28,245 nt of DNA from DATDAH01 sp036525535 (GTDB lineage Bacteria > Actinomycetota > Acidimicrobiia > Acidimicrobiales > DATDAH01): contig DATDAH010000058.1 in NCBI GenBank assembly GCA_036525535.1, positions 1 to 28,245 of the forward strand, read 5' to 3'. Positions 13,796 to 21,273 of the stretch are shown piece by piece (position 1 is the stretch's first letter; each line of letters opens with the position of its first letter). Under the pieces are notes generated by a model, which made no database searches, was not told the DNA's origin, and saw only the letters and a list, made by a program, of their open reading frames with translations. The position numbers and the translations under genes are program-made.

Positions 13796-14840
13796 TCGCT
13801 CGATCCGCGGCCGCCGCCGCCGCCAGGGCCAGGTCGATGGCCCGTTCCACGTCGCTCGGGTCCATGACCACGATCACCTCTCGTCCGCCCGATCGGGCCT
13901 GGAGGGCGTGCTCGGCCCGCTCCCGGTTCCGGTCCCGCACCCGCTCGGGCACGTCGACCAGGACCGGGCCGACCAGGATCCCGCTGGGTCGGCTGCGATC
14001 GCCGCGGCGCCGGGGATGGTGGTAGCGCAGGAGGCCTGACTGCAGGCTTCCGTCGACCGCCCGGAAGGGCGCGACGGTCAGGCCGCGACGACGCAGAGCC
14101 CGCACCATGGCCACCAACACCGCGTGCTGCGTCCGGGTCCGGCGGTCACAGAAGGGGAGGATGTCCTCGGCCTCGAGGGGGTCGGCCGCCCGGGCCAGCA
14201 TCGTCAGCGCCGGCGTGTAGGTCGACCGGCGGTTCCCGGATCGGGCCCGCCGCACCTCGCGGGGGCTGGGGCGGTGCCGGGCGACCGACGACAGCGCTCG
14301 GTGCTCGAGCAGGCGGCTGGCGCGCAGGCCGTTGAAACGGGCCTTGCGCAAGGTGTCGTCGTCATAGGAGCGGGCGGAGATGGTGTCCACCGAGCGTCCG
14401 GCGTCGCGGACCGCGAGCAGGGCGGCCACCAGTACCCGGTTCTCCGGGATGTCGTAGGCCCGGGACGGGGCGGCACAGACGTAGACGTCGTTGCGCCCGG
14501 GGCTGGAGGACCGGCACGAGAACGTCTCGGACCAGAGCACCGGGCCCCGCAGCTCGCCGCGGCACTCCTCGGGCTGGTTGCTCATCGAGATGGACAACGA
14601 CCGGATCGTGTGCGGGGTGACCGAGAGCAGGTGTTCGGCCTCCGTGCAGGTGGCCAGCATCGCCCCGGTCAGCTGCTTGACCACGTTCGGGGACAGGCCC
14701 AGGACCGAGTCCACGGCCTCCACCACGTTGAACGGGCGGCGCAGGAGATCCCAGAGCTCGTGCGTCGCCGTGCGCTCACCCGGAGCGGGCTTCGGGTCCA
14801 ACCCCGCAGGGGCCGGCGGGTCAGAGCGCGAGCTCGACAC
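13791..14840 (-). CDS. McrC/DUF2357-like partner of an McrB-like ATPase
   Basis: This 349 aa protein is encoded directly downstream of the AAA+ ATPase, its GTG start overlapping the ATPase 3' end by 20 bases, so the two are surely cotranscribed and probably cotranslated. The N-terminal half has helices with FNVVEAVDSVLGLSPNVVKQ, then RGPVLWSETF and SRAYDIPENRVLVAALLAV; this 'RGPVLW..T' plus 'YD.PENR' pattern resembles DUF2357/McrC-type proteins that pair with McrB ATPases. The C-terminal half is Arg-rich (RALRRRGLTV, HHPRRRGDRSRP) and ends with VIVVMDPSDVERAIDLAL. I do not find a D-x(n)-E-x-K nuclease motif: the protein has only a handful of lysines, none in such a setting. Either the nuclease has been lost or the fold is too divergent. 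Function is inferred from context only. Confidence 0.7.
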   Translation of the reverse strand: MSSSRSDPPAPAGLDPKPAPGERTATHELWDLLRRPFNVVEAVDSVLGLSPNVVKQLTGAMLATCTEAEHLLSVTPHTIRSLSISMSNQPEECRGELRGPVLWSETFSCRSSSPGRNDVYVCAAPSRAYDIPENRVLVAALLAVRDAGRSVDTISARSYDDDTLRKARFNGLRASRLLEHRALSSVARHRPSPREVRRARSGNRRSTYTPALTMLARAADPLEAEDILPFCDRRTRTQHAVLVAMVRALRRRGLTVAPFRAVDGSLQSGLLRYHHPRRRGDRSRPSGILVGPVLVDVPERVRDRNRERAEHALQARSGGREVIVVMDPSDVERAIDLALAAAAAADRAS

Positions 14841-15756
14841 CGAGGACCTCGCCCATGGTCCGCTGGACCTCAGCCTGCTCGGGGGGGTCGAACAGGCCCT
14901 CGATCGTGCGGTAGAGCTTGGTCGCCCGGATGTCGTCGAACCCCTCGAACTGCGGCAGGAAGTAGGCGTAGAAGACCTCGTACAGGAGCCGGGAGGGGGT
15001 CGGTCCGTCCTGCGACCGGCGGGCGGCGTACTTGGCTGCGTCCAGGTAGACGGCGGGGCCGAGGTCGGTGAACTTGCGCAGGCAGAGGAGCTTGCTCACG
15101 ATCACCCCCGGTCCGTCGAGGAGCCGGCGGTAGGACTCGTCGTCGGGCGCTCCCACCTCGATGAAGGCGAAGCGGCGCATGAGGGCGTAGGACATCTCGA
15201 ACAGGAGGTTCTTGTCGAAGACGTTCATCGTGGCCACGATCCGCCACTTGCTGGGGAGGCGGATGACGTCGGTGTGGGGAGGCGGGTCGACACCGGCGGG
15301 CACGATGGACAAGGGGTTGGGCGTGCCCTTGCGCTTGAAGGGAAGGACGACGGGCTGACCGGAGAGCACGGTGAAGAGCTGACCGAAGGCCCGGTCGAAG
15401 TTGGAGCGGTTGAGCTCGTCGATGACGAGCCAACGCCCGCTCTCGATGGCGTCGACGAAGAGGCCGGGACGGAAGATCAGCCCCTCGGCCGTCGGTTGGA
15501 GGCCGCCGATGGTCTCGTAGGTCGTCCACTCGGTGGTGGCCGTGGTGGGCAGGTAGCCGGCGCAGAGCATGGCCCGCTGGGCGACTTCGGCGCCCATGTA
15601 GGCCAGCGTGGTCTTCCCGGTGCCCGGTGGGCCCGTGAGGATCACGTGCTTCCCGGAGTCGATCGCCGCGACGAACTGATCGAGGACGTGGGCGGGGAAC
15701 ATCATCCCGTGCGCGGCCGCGGTTCGTTCGAGCTCCTGTGCGGAGAAGGCACCCAT
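14821..15756 (-). CDS. McrB-like AAA+ ATPase
   Basis: This is a 311 aa AAA+ ATPase of the McrB/MoxR-related group. The Walker A motif GPPGTGKTT is at 42-50, Walker B WLVIDELNRSNFDRAFGQLF at 109-128 (the DE-[IL]-N-R form typical of McrB), the sensor-1 segment ATMNVFDK has Asn178, and SYALMRRFAFIEV supplies the Arg194/Arg195 pair. Unlike E. coli McrB it has no N-terminal DNA-binding domain: the AAA core begins within 40 residues. The C-terminal 100 residues are helical. McrB proteins bind GTP, but the nucleotide preference cannot be read here. Sample GC (15181-15240) is about 55 %, clearly below the surroundings. Its 3' end overlaps the partner gene. Confidence 0.85.
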   Translation of the reverse strand: MGAFSAQELERTAAAHGMMFPAHVLDQFVAAIDSGKHVILTGPPGTGKTTLAYMGAEVAQRAMLCAGYLPTTATTEWTTYETIGGLQPTAEGLIFRPGLFVDAIESGRWLVIDELNRSNFDRAFGQLFTVLSGQPVVLPFKRKGTPNPLSIVPAGVDPPPHTDVIRLPSKWRIVATMNVFDKNLLFEMSYALMRRFAFIEVGAPDDESYRRLLDGPGVIVSKLLCLRKFTDLGPAVYLDAAKYAARRSQDGPTPSRLLYEVFYAYFLPQFEGFDDIRATKLYRTIEGLFDPPEQAEVQRTMGEVLGVELAL

Positions 15757-15793
15757 TGCTTGTCCGGTCGGCCGAAAGCCCCTCTGCGTGAGC

Positions 15794-15799
15794 CAAACT
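15794..15799 (+). promoter_or_regulatory. -10-like element between divergent genes
   Basis: CAAACT ends 7 bases before ATG 15807. The same bases read on the minus strand give CAGTTT (15795-15800), about 40 bases upstream of the ATPase start, so this may be a symmetrical promoter serving both directions. Confidence 0.35.
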
Positions 15800-15806
15800 G
15801 ACGCCC

Positions 15807-16019
15807 ATGGCCGGAGAGTTCGATGACATCCGTCACCGCTTGGAGGCGATCAGCGAGGAGATGGCCGACCTGGCCATCCAACGCCTGCGGGAGTCCATCG
15901 ACGCCGGGGGCCAGGAGCTGCCGGTTGACGAACGTCGCCTCACCCGGGCCCGGCGAGCCGTGGACAAGGCCGTGAACCTCCTCCAGGAGCCCGATGACTC
16001 CGCCTGGACCGCCGACTGA
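15807..16019 (+). CDS. small helical protein of unknown function
   Basis: This 70 aa protein is predicted to be two or three helices: FDDIRHRLEAISEEMADLAI, QRLRESIDAG and LTRARRAVDKAVNLLQ. Heptad-like leucine and isoleucine spacing in the first part suggests a coiled coil. No named family is recognised. It is divergent from the McrB-like operon across 50 bases and convergent with the LOG-family gene. The start is supported by a CAAACT hexamer 7 bases upstream. Confidence 0.6.
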   Translation: MAGEFDDIRHRLEAISEEMADLAIQRLRESIDAGGQELPVDERRLTRARRAVDKAVNLLQEPDDSAWTAD

Positions 16020-16029
16020 GTGAGCTCAG
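16016..16029. terminator. short hairpin around opposing stop codons
   Basis: CTGAG-TGAG-CTCAG is a perfect 5-bp stem with a 4-base loop. It contains the TGA at 16017-16019 and the minus-strand TGA (complement of 16026-16028). Confidence 0.35.
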
Positions 16030-17105
16030 CCCCGAGGGGGGTCGTCGAGCGGCGGAGGGACGGCGGGAGCGGAGTCGAGGCCGTTCAGGCGCGCGATGAG
16101 GGCATGGAGCCGACCGAAGTGGCGGATGTCGAACTCCAGTGCCAGTCGGGCGAGGTCGAGGTGGTCGTCGTCGGTCACCTCTTCGGGGAGAGGCGGAACG
16201 CACCGGATGTCACTGCCGGGGCTCAGGAGGTCGCCGAACTCGGCGTTCAGCGCCGCGAGCTCGTCGTCGGTCGGAGCCTTGACGAGCCGGACGACGAGGG
16301 TCTTGCCCACCCAGCGGATCGACCGGTAGTTGCGGTAGAAGCCGAGGACGGTGTCAACCGCGACCTGCTCGTCGTCGGTGATGGTGACCAGGGCGAGATC
16401 TTCGGCCGCGACGTAGCCCCCCGCAACCACCTGGTCGAGGACGAAGTCCCGCCAGCCGGTCCAATAGGAGCCGCCCGGTTCGTCGAGGAAGACGATCGGG
16501 GTCGGCACCGACTTCCCGGTCTGCTGCAGCGTGAGCAGCTCGAAGGTCTCATCCAGCGTGCCGAAGCCGCCCGGGAGGCAGATGAACCCCTGGGATTCCT
16601 TGACCAGCTCCAGCTTCCGGGTGAAGAAGTACTTCATCGAGATGAGCTTCGTGTCGCCGAGGATGAACTCGTTGGCCTCCTGCTCGAAGGGCAGGCGGAT
16701 GTTCACGCCGAACGACTTCTCCCGCCCGGCGCCCTCCAGGCCGGCGGCCATGATCCCCGGGCCGGCACCCGTGATGACCATCCAGCCCTGCTGGGCCAGC
16801 TGGTGGGCGACGTCACGGGCCGCTTGATAGAGAGGATCGTCGGCCAGGATCCGGGCGGAGCCGAAGATCGTGACCTTGGGCTCGTCCCGGTAGGGGGCGA
16901 AGGCGTTGAAGGCCACGCGCATCTCGGCCAGTACCGCGGCGGTGAGCTTGAGGTCGAGGCGGTCGCTGTCGCCTCGGGCCAGGAGGACGCCAGAGGCGAT
17001 GATGTCGAAGAGGAGGTCGCGGTCCTCGGTGACCCCGCAGGCACCGAGGAGCTCCTCGATCCGCCGATCGATGTCGGCCGAGCCGGTCTTGACCCTTCGG
17101 CTCAT
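16026..17105 (-). CDS. LOG-family (PGGxGT) nucleotide-binding protein, long form
   Basis: This 359 aa protein contains a LOG/TIGR00730-type Rossmann domain: VTIFGSARI (about 78-86), ITGAGPGIMAAGLEGA (111-126), the phosphoribohydrolase motif PGGFGTLDE (178-186) and MKYFFTRKLEL before it. LOG proteins cleave nucleoside 5'-monophosphates at the N-glycosidic bond, and some release cytokinins; proteins of this group are often wrongly annotated as lysine decarboxylases. It is longer than the usual 190 aa form, with about 75 extra residues at the N-terminus and about 100 at the C-terminus. The ATG lies 4 bases after the fbiC stop, so the two form an operon. Its substrate is unknown. Confidence 0.87.
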   Translation of the reverse strand: MSRRVKTGSADIDRRIEELLGACGVTEDRDLLFDIIASGVLLARGDSDRLDLKLTAAVLAEMRVAFNAFAPYRDEPKVTIFGSARILADDPLYQAARDVAHQLAQQGWMVITGAGPGIMAAGLEGAGREKSFGVNIRLPFEQEANEFILGDTKLISMKYFFTRKLELVKESQGFICLPGGFGTLDETFELLTLQQTGKSVPTPIVFLDEPGGSYWTGWRDFVLDQVVAGGYVAAEDLALVTITDDEQVAVDTVLGFYRNYRSIRWVGKTLVVRLVKAPTDDELAALNAEFGDLLSPGSDIRCVPPLPEEVTDDDHLDLARLALEFDIRHFGRLHALIARLNGLDSAPAVPPPLDDPPRG

Positions 17106-17109
17106 GATC

Positions 17110-19359
17110 TCAGGCCGGGGCGACCCGGCCGTAAAGGGTCGTGCGCTGCTCGAGTCGGCGTCCCAGGGGTTCGACGATGTCCCGGAAGTCGGCCTCCTCG
17201 AGGCCCTGGCCGTGTTCGGCCCCTGCGGCGCGGGAGATGTTCTCGTCCATCAGGGTCCCCCCGAGGTCGTTGACTCCGGCCTGCAGCAGCTGCCGGGCCC
17301 CACCGACGCCGAGCTTCACCCACGAGGCCTGGATGTTGTCGATGAGCCCGTGGTAGGCGATGCGGCCGACGGCGTGCATGAGCACGACCTCCCGGAAGGT
17401 CGGCCCGCGGCGGGCCTTGCGCTGGAGGTACATCGGCGTGGCCATGTGCACGAACGGCAGGGGGACGAACTCGGTGAAGCCGCCGGTCTCCTTCTGCAGG
17501 TCCCGGGTGCGGACCAGGTGTCGGGCCCAGGAGCGGGGCTGCTCGATGGCCCCGAACATGATCGTGATGTTGGAACGAAGGCCGACCCCGTGCGCGGTGC
17601 GGTGGGCCTCGAGCCACTCTTCACTGTTGATCTTGTCGGGGCAGAGCAGGGCGCGGACTTGGTCGTCGAGGATCTCCGCCGCCGTCCCGGGCAGGGTCTT
17701 CAACCCGGCCTCCTGGAGACGAACCAGATACTGGGCGAGGGGCTCACCCAGGCGCTTGGCCCCCTCGGTCACCTCCAGGGCCGTGAAGCCGTGGATGTGC
17801 ATGTCGGGGACGGCCTCGTGCACGGCTCGGGCCACGTCGATGTAGTACTCCCCGTCGAAGTCGGGGTGGATGCCCCCCTGCAGGCAGACCTCGGTCGCTC
17901 CCCGGTCGGCCGCTTCCCTCACGCGGAGAGCGATCTCATCCAGGGTGAGCAGGTAAGGGTTCCCCCGTAGGTTCAAGGAGAGCGGGCCTTTGGAGAACCC
18001 GCAGAACCGACACTTGAAGGTGCAGACGTTCGTGTAGTTGATGTTCCGGTTGTGGACGAAGGTGACCACCTCGCCCACGGCGTGCTGGCGGAGCTCGTCG
18101 GCCACCTCGGCCACCGCGGCCACCTCCGGGCCCCGGGCCGAGAACAGGGTGACGATCTCGTCCTCGCCCACTTCGTGACCGGCTCGGACGCCGTCGAGGA
18201 TGGCGGCCACGGGGCCGACGGGCGCCGAGTGTCCGGGGACGAGCATCGGCGGGACCGTCCCGGCTCCCGAGTACCACTGGTCGTCGCGCCCGAGGGCTTC
18301 CGCGTCGCTGTGGTCGAGTACGGGGAATCGGGTTCCCTCGTCCAGCCAGCGCTCGGGCGCGAGGGCGAACTCGGGGTAGACCGTCAGGCGGGGGGCCAGG
18401 ACCCGGCCGGCCGCCTCGGTCACCTCCCGCAGCCGCTCGACCGCGGGCCAAGGGCGCTCCGGGTTCACGTGGTCGGCCGTCACGGGGGACACGCCACCCC
18501 AGTCGTCGATGCCGGCGTCGAGCAGGCGCCCGAAGTCGTCGGACAGGTTGGGGGGCGCCTGCACGTGGACCTCAGGGGGAAGGACCAGGCGGGCCAGGGC
18601 GATGGCCTCGAGGTAGTCATCGGGTGGGCAGGGGTCGGCCTTGTGCATCGCCGTACCGGCCTTGGGCAGGAAGTTCTGGACGATGGCCTCCTGCACGTGG
18701 CCGTGCCGGCGGTGCGAGGCGGCGATGGCCTCCAGGGCCTCCAACCGGTCCTCCCGCGTCTCACCGATGCCCACGAGGATCCCCGTGGTGAACGGGATGG
18801 CCAGCTCGCCCGCGGCCTCGAGGGTGGCCAGGCGTCGCTCGGGATCCTTGTCGGGGGACCCCTCGTGGGCGGGTACGGCGGCCAGCGTCTCCAGCATCAT
18901 CCCCTGGGACGGGGCGACCACCCGGAGCGCGGCCAGCTCGTCCGGATAGAGCGCGCCGGCGTTGGCGTGGGGCAACAGGTGGGTCTCGCTGAGGACCAGG
19001 CGGCACATCGCGGCGAGGTAGTCGACGGTCGAGGCGTAGCCGTACTCGTCCAGCCACGCGCGGGCCGCGGGGTACCGCTCCTCGGGACGCTCGCCGAGCG
19101 TGAACAACGCCTCGTGGCAACCCGCCGCCTTGCCGGCCCGGGCGATCTCCAGGACCTGTTCGGGCGAGAGGTAGGCCGCCTCGACCCGGGCCGGCGCCGT
19201 GGCGAAGGTGCAGTACCCACACCGGTCGCGGCACAGCCGGGTCAGGGGGATGAACACCTTGGGGGAGTACGTCACCCGACGGCCGTGGGCCAGGTCACGC
19301 ACCGCCGCGGCCTCGCTCATGAGGTCCGCCAGCGGCCGATCCAGGAGGGGGTTCGCCAT
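17110..19359 (-). CDS. fbiC: 7,8-didemethyl-8-hydroxy-5-deazariboflavin (FO) synthase, CofG-CofH fusion
   Basis: This 749 aa protein joins the two radical-SAM enzymes that make FO, the chromophore of cofactor F420, from a ribityl-aminouracil and tyrosine. The CofG half comes first, with the iron-sulfur motif CRDRCGYC (Cys43, 47, 50), and the CofH half follows, with CTFKCRFC (Cys446, 450, 453) after HNRNINYTNV. Two complete domains with little linker make it shorter than mycobacterial FbiC. The ATG at 19359 is chosen although the frame stays open to 19824: the upstream 155 residues are Arg/Ser-rich, run through the thiamin riboswitch and thiE, and lack any family resemblance. TAGGGT ends 8 bases before this ATG. 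The LOG gene follows after 4 bases. Confidence 0.95.
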   Translation of the reverse strand: MANPLLDRPLADLMSEAAAVRDLAHGRRVTYSPKVFIPLTRLCRDRCGYCTFATAPARVEAAYLSPEQVLEIARAGKAAGCHEALFTLGERPEERYPAARAWLDEYGYASTVDYLAAMCRLVLSETHLLPHANAGALYPDELAALRVVAPSQGMMLETLAAVPAHEGSPDKDPERRLATLEAAGELAIPFTTGILVGIGETREDRLEALEAIAASHRRHGHVQEAIVQNFLPKAGTAMHKADPCPPDDYLEAIALARLVLPPEVHVQAPPNLSDDFGRLLDAGIDDWGGVSPVTADHVNPERPWPAVERLREVTEAAGRVLAPRLTVYPEFALAPERWLDEGTRFPVLDHSDAEALGRDDQWYSGAGTVPPMLVPGHSAPVGPVAAILDGVRAGHEVGEDEIVTLFSARGPEVAAVAEVADELRQHAVGEVVTFVHNRNINYTNVCTFKCRFCGFSKGPLSLNLRGNPYLLTLDEIALRVREAADRGATEVCLQGGIHPDFDGEYYIDVARAVHEAVPDMHIHGFTALEVTEGAKRLGEPLAQYLVRLQEAGLKTLPGTAAEILDDQVRALLCPDKINSEEWLEAHRTAHGVGLRSNITIMFGAIEQPRSWARHLVRTRDLQKETGGFTEFVPLPFVHMATPMYLQRKARRGPTFREVVLMHAVGRIAYHGLIDNIQASWVKLGVGGARQLLQAGVNDLGGTLMDENISRAAGAEHGQGLEEADFRDIVEPLGRRLEQRTTLYGRVAPA

Positions 19360-19367
19360 TGCGCGGA

Positions 19368-19373
19368 ACCCTA
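19368..19373 (-). promoter_or_regulatory. -10 element of fbiC
   Basis: TAGGGT on the minus strand ends 8 bases before the fbiC ATG. It lies 24 bases from the divergent thiamin -10, so RNA polymerases on the two promoters would collide. Confidence 0.5.
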
Positions 19374-19397
19374 CCGACCGATGCTTGCGTGGCGCGC

Positions 19398-19403
19398 TAC
19401 CGT
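19398..19403 (+). promoter_or_regulatory. -10 element of the thiamin operon
   Basis: TACCGT would place transcription start near 19410, just at the 5' edge of the riboswitch aptamer. Confidence 0.5.
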
Positions 19404-19411
19404 GCGGAGCG

Positions 19412-19500
19412 GCAAACGGGAGTCCGGCGCACCGGGCTGAGAGGGAGGAACGCAGCCTCCGACCGTCGACCTGATCCGGTTCATACCGGCGGAGGGAGAG
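19412..19500 (+). promoter_or_regulatory. TPP riboswitch (THI element)
   Basis: The conserved aptamer pieces are present in order: ACGGGAGTCCGG, CCGGGCTGAGA (the CUGAGA core), an internal hairpin GGAGG...CCTCC, then GACCTGATCC, GGTTCATACCGG and GCGGAGGGAG. Thiamin pyrophosphate binding should turn the operon off. The only ribosome binding site for the TTG start, GGAGGGAGAG (19491-19500), is the 3' edge of the aptamer itself, so control by hiding the ribosome binding site is likelier than termination; I see no terminator stem with a U-tract between aptamer and start codon. Confidence 0.93.
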
Positions 19501-19504
19501 CTCG

Positions 19505-20131
19505 TTGCGCAAGCTGATCGGTCGGCTCCAGGTGCTGACCGACCTCGATGTCCCCGGTGATCCCCTCGACGCGGTCGATGCCGCCCTCGCCGCGGGTGCT
19601 CCGGTCATCCAGGTCCGGGCCAAGGCCGTGACCGATCGGGAGCTCTTCGCCCTCGCCGAGGCCGTGGTCACCCGGTGCCGGGTGGCCGGAGCCACCAGCC
19701 TCATCGACGACCGGGTCGACATCGCCCTGGCCACGGGCGCCGACGGCGTCCACCTCGGTGAGACCGACCTCCCCGTCGACGTGGCCCGCCGTCTCCTCGG
19801 TTCGGGATCCGTCATCGGGGCCACGGCCCGGGATCTCGCTGCCGGGCACGCCCGAGTGGCCGAGGGCGCCGACTACCTCGGTGTCGGCCCGACCTACGCC
19901 ACCACGACCAAGATCGGCCTCCCCCCCGCCCTGGGCCCGGAAGCGGTCGGCGCGGTGGCCGCCGGCGTCAGCGTCCCGGTCATCGCCATCGCCGGGATCA
20001 CCCTGGAACGAGTGCCGGAGGTTCTGGCCCAGGGGGTCCACGGCCTCGCCGTGGTGGGCGCGGTGACCCGAGCCGACGACCCGGGCCGGGCCACCGCCGA
20101 CCTCCTCGCCGCGATCGAGGCGGCACCATGA
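19505..20131 (+). CDS. thiE: thiamin-phosphate synthase
   Basis: This 208 aa TIM-barrel enzyme condenses HMP pyrophosphate with thiazole phosphate. Substrate-binding motifs are intact: IQVRAKAVTDRELF (binding Arg and Lys), LIDDRVDIALATGADGVHLG, and YLGVGPTYATTTK, which holds the pyrophosphate. The TTG start, 4 bases after the purine-rich aptamer edge, is the only sensible one because the conserved first strand LIGRLQVLTD follows directly. This copy matches canonical ThiE better than the second ThiE-like protein of the operon. It is the first gene after the TPP riboswitch and overlaps thiO by ATGA. Confidence 0.93.
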   Translation: MRKLIGRLQVLTDLDVPGDPLDAVDAALAAGAPVIQVRAKAVTDRELFALAEAVVTRCRVAGATSLIDDRVDIALATGADGVHLGETDLPVDVARRLLGSGSVIGATARDLAAGHARVAEGADYLGVGPTYATTTKIGLPPALGPEAVGAVAAGVSVPVIAIAGITLERVPEVLAQGVHGLAVVGAVTRADDPGRATADLLAAIEAAP

Positions 20132-21273
20132 GTGCGGCGAGCGATGTCGTCGTCATCGGCGGCGGTGCCATCGGCCTGGCCTCGGCATGGCGTCTGGCCC
20201 AGGGCGGACTGACGATCACCCTCTGCGATCCCGACCCCGGGAGCCAGGCCACCCACGCCTCCGCCGGGATGCTCGCCCCGGTGACCGAGGCCCACTACGG
20301 CGAGGACCGGCTCCTGGCCCTCAACCTGGCCGGGGCCCGACGGTGGGCCGCCTTCGCCGCGGCGCTGGAGGCCGAGTCAGGGCGCCCGGTCGGCTACCGG
20401 CGCTGTGGCTCGTTGGTCGTGGCCCTCGACACCGACGACGCCGCCGTGCTCGACGACCTGGCCGGCTACCTGGAGCGCCTGGACCTGCCGGCGGAGCTGC
20501 TCAGCGGTTCCGCGGCCCGAGCCCTCGAACCCGGGCTCGCCCCCGGCGTGCGGCGGGGCCTGCACGTGCCCGGCGACCACCAGGCCGACAACCGCCTGCT
20601 GGCCGCCGCCCTCCTGGTGGCGCTGGCGAACCGGGGCGTCACCCTGGTCCACCAGGCCGTCGACCGCATCGAGGTCGCTGACGGGCGGGTGGCGGGGGTC
20701 GCCCTCGCCGATGGCTTCAGCATCGCGGCCGAGCGGGTGCTGCTCGCCGCCGGCTGCTGGTCGAGTCAGATCGGCGGCGTCCCGGACGGGACCCTGCCCC
20801 CCGTTCGCCCGGTGAAGGGCCAGATCCTCCGCATCCAGGGACCGGTGGACGATCCGATCCTCCGGGGCAACGTCCGGGGCCTGGTCCGCGGCCGTTCGCT
20901 CTACCTCGTTCCCCGAGCCAGTGGCCGCATCGTGGTGGGCGCCACCGTCGAGGAGCTGGGCTTCGACACCCGCGTCACCGTCGACGGCATCCATCGCCTC
21001 CTCCATGACGCCGCCGTCCTCGTGCCCGGCTTGCTCGACCTCGAGCTGGCCGAGATCGGCGCCGGTTTGCGTCCCGGCTCGCCCGACAACGAGCCCGTGG
21101 TCGGTACCACCCCCGTCGAAGGCCTGATCGTGGCCACCGGGCACCACCGCAACGGGATCCTGCTCACCCCGGTGACCGCCGACGCCGTCGCCGGCTTGTT
21201 CGCGGTCGGACCCACGGTCCCCGAGATCGCCGGCTTCGGACCCGAGCGCTTCGCCGCGAGCTCGACCCCATGA
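20128..21273 (+). CDS. thiO: glycine oxidase ThiO
   Basis: This 381 aa flavoprotein oxidises glycine with oxygen to dehydroglycine (iminoacetate), the two-carbon donor of the thiazole ring. The FAD-binding dinucleotide motif VVVIGGGAIGLASAWRLA is at the N-terminus; ATHASAGMLAPVTEAHYG and the C-terminal LRPGSPDNEPVVG and ATGHHRNGILLTPVTA are characteristic DAO/ThiO segments. Presence of ThiO rather than ThiH implies aerobic thiazole synthesis. It overlaps both neighbours by 4 bases (ATGA), so it is translated as part of the thi operon. Confidence 0.94.
   Translation: MSAASDVVVIGGGAIGLASAWRLAQGGLTITLCDPDPGSQATHASAGMLAPVTEAHYGEDRLLALNLAGARRWAAFAAALEAESGRPVGYRRCGSLVVALDTDDAAVLDDLAGYLERLDLPAELLSGSAARALEPGLAPGVRRGLHVPGDHQADNRLLAAALLVALANRGVTLVHQAVDRIEVADGRVAGVALADGFSIAAERVLLAAGCWSSQIGGVPDGTLPPVRPVKGQILRIQGPVDDPILRGNVRGLVRGRSLYLVPRASGRIVVGATVEELGFDTRVTVDGIHRLLHDAAVLVPGLLDLELAEIGAGLRPGSPDNEPVVGTTPVEGLIVATGHHRNGILLTPVTADAVAGLFAVGPTVPEIAGFGPERFAASSTP

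Noticed and set aside
14491..15801. Plus-strand ORF of 436 codons opposite the McrB-like pair
   Set aside because: The Walker A, Walker B and sensor motifs on the minus strand show which strand is coding.
18052..19440. Plus-strand ORF of 462 codons opposite fbiC
   Set aside because: FbiC motifs are on the other strand, and the plus-strand product has no recognisable motif and would run into the TPP riboswitch.
19360..19824. N-terminal extension of fbiC by 155 residues
   Set aside because: The extension crosses the riboswitch and thiE in antisense, is Arg/Ser-rich, and the ATG at 19359 has its own -10 hexamer.
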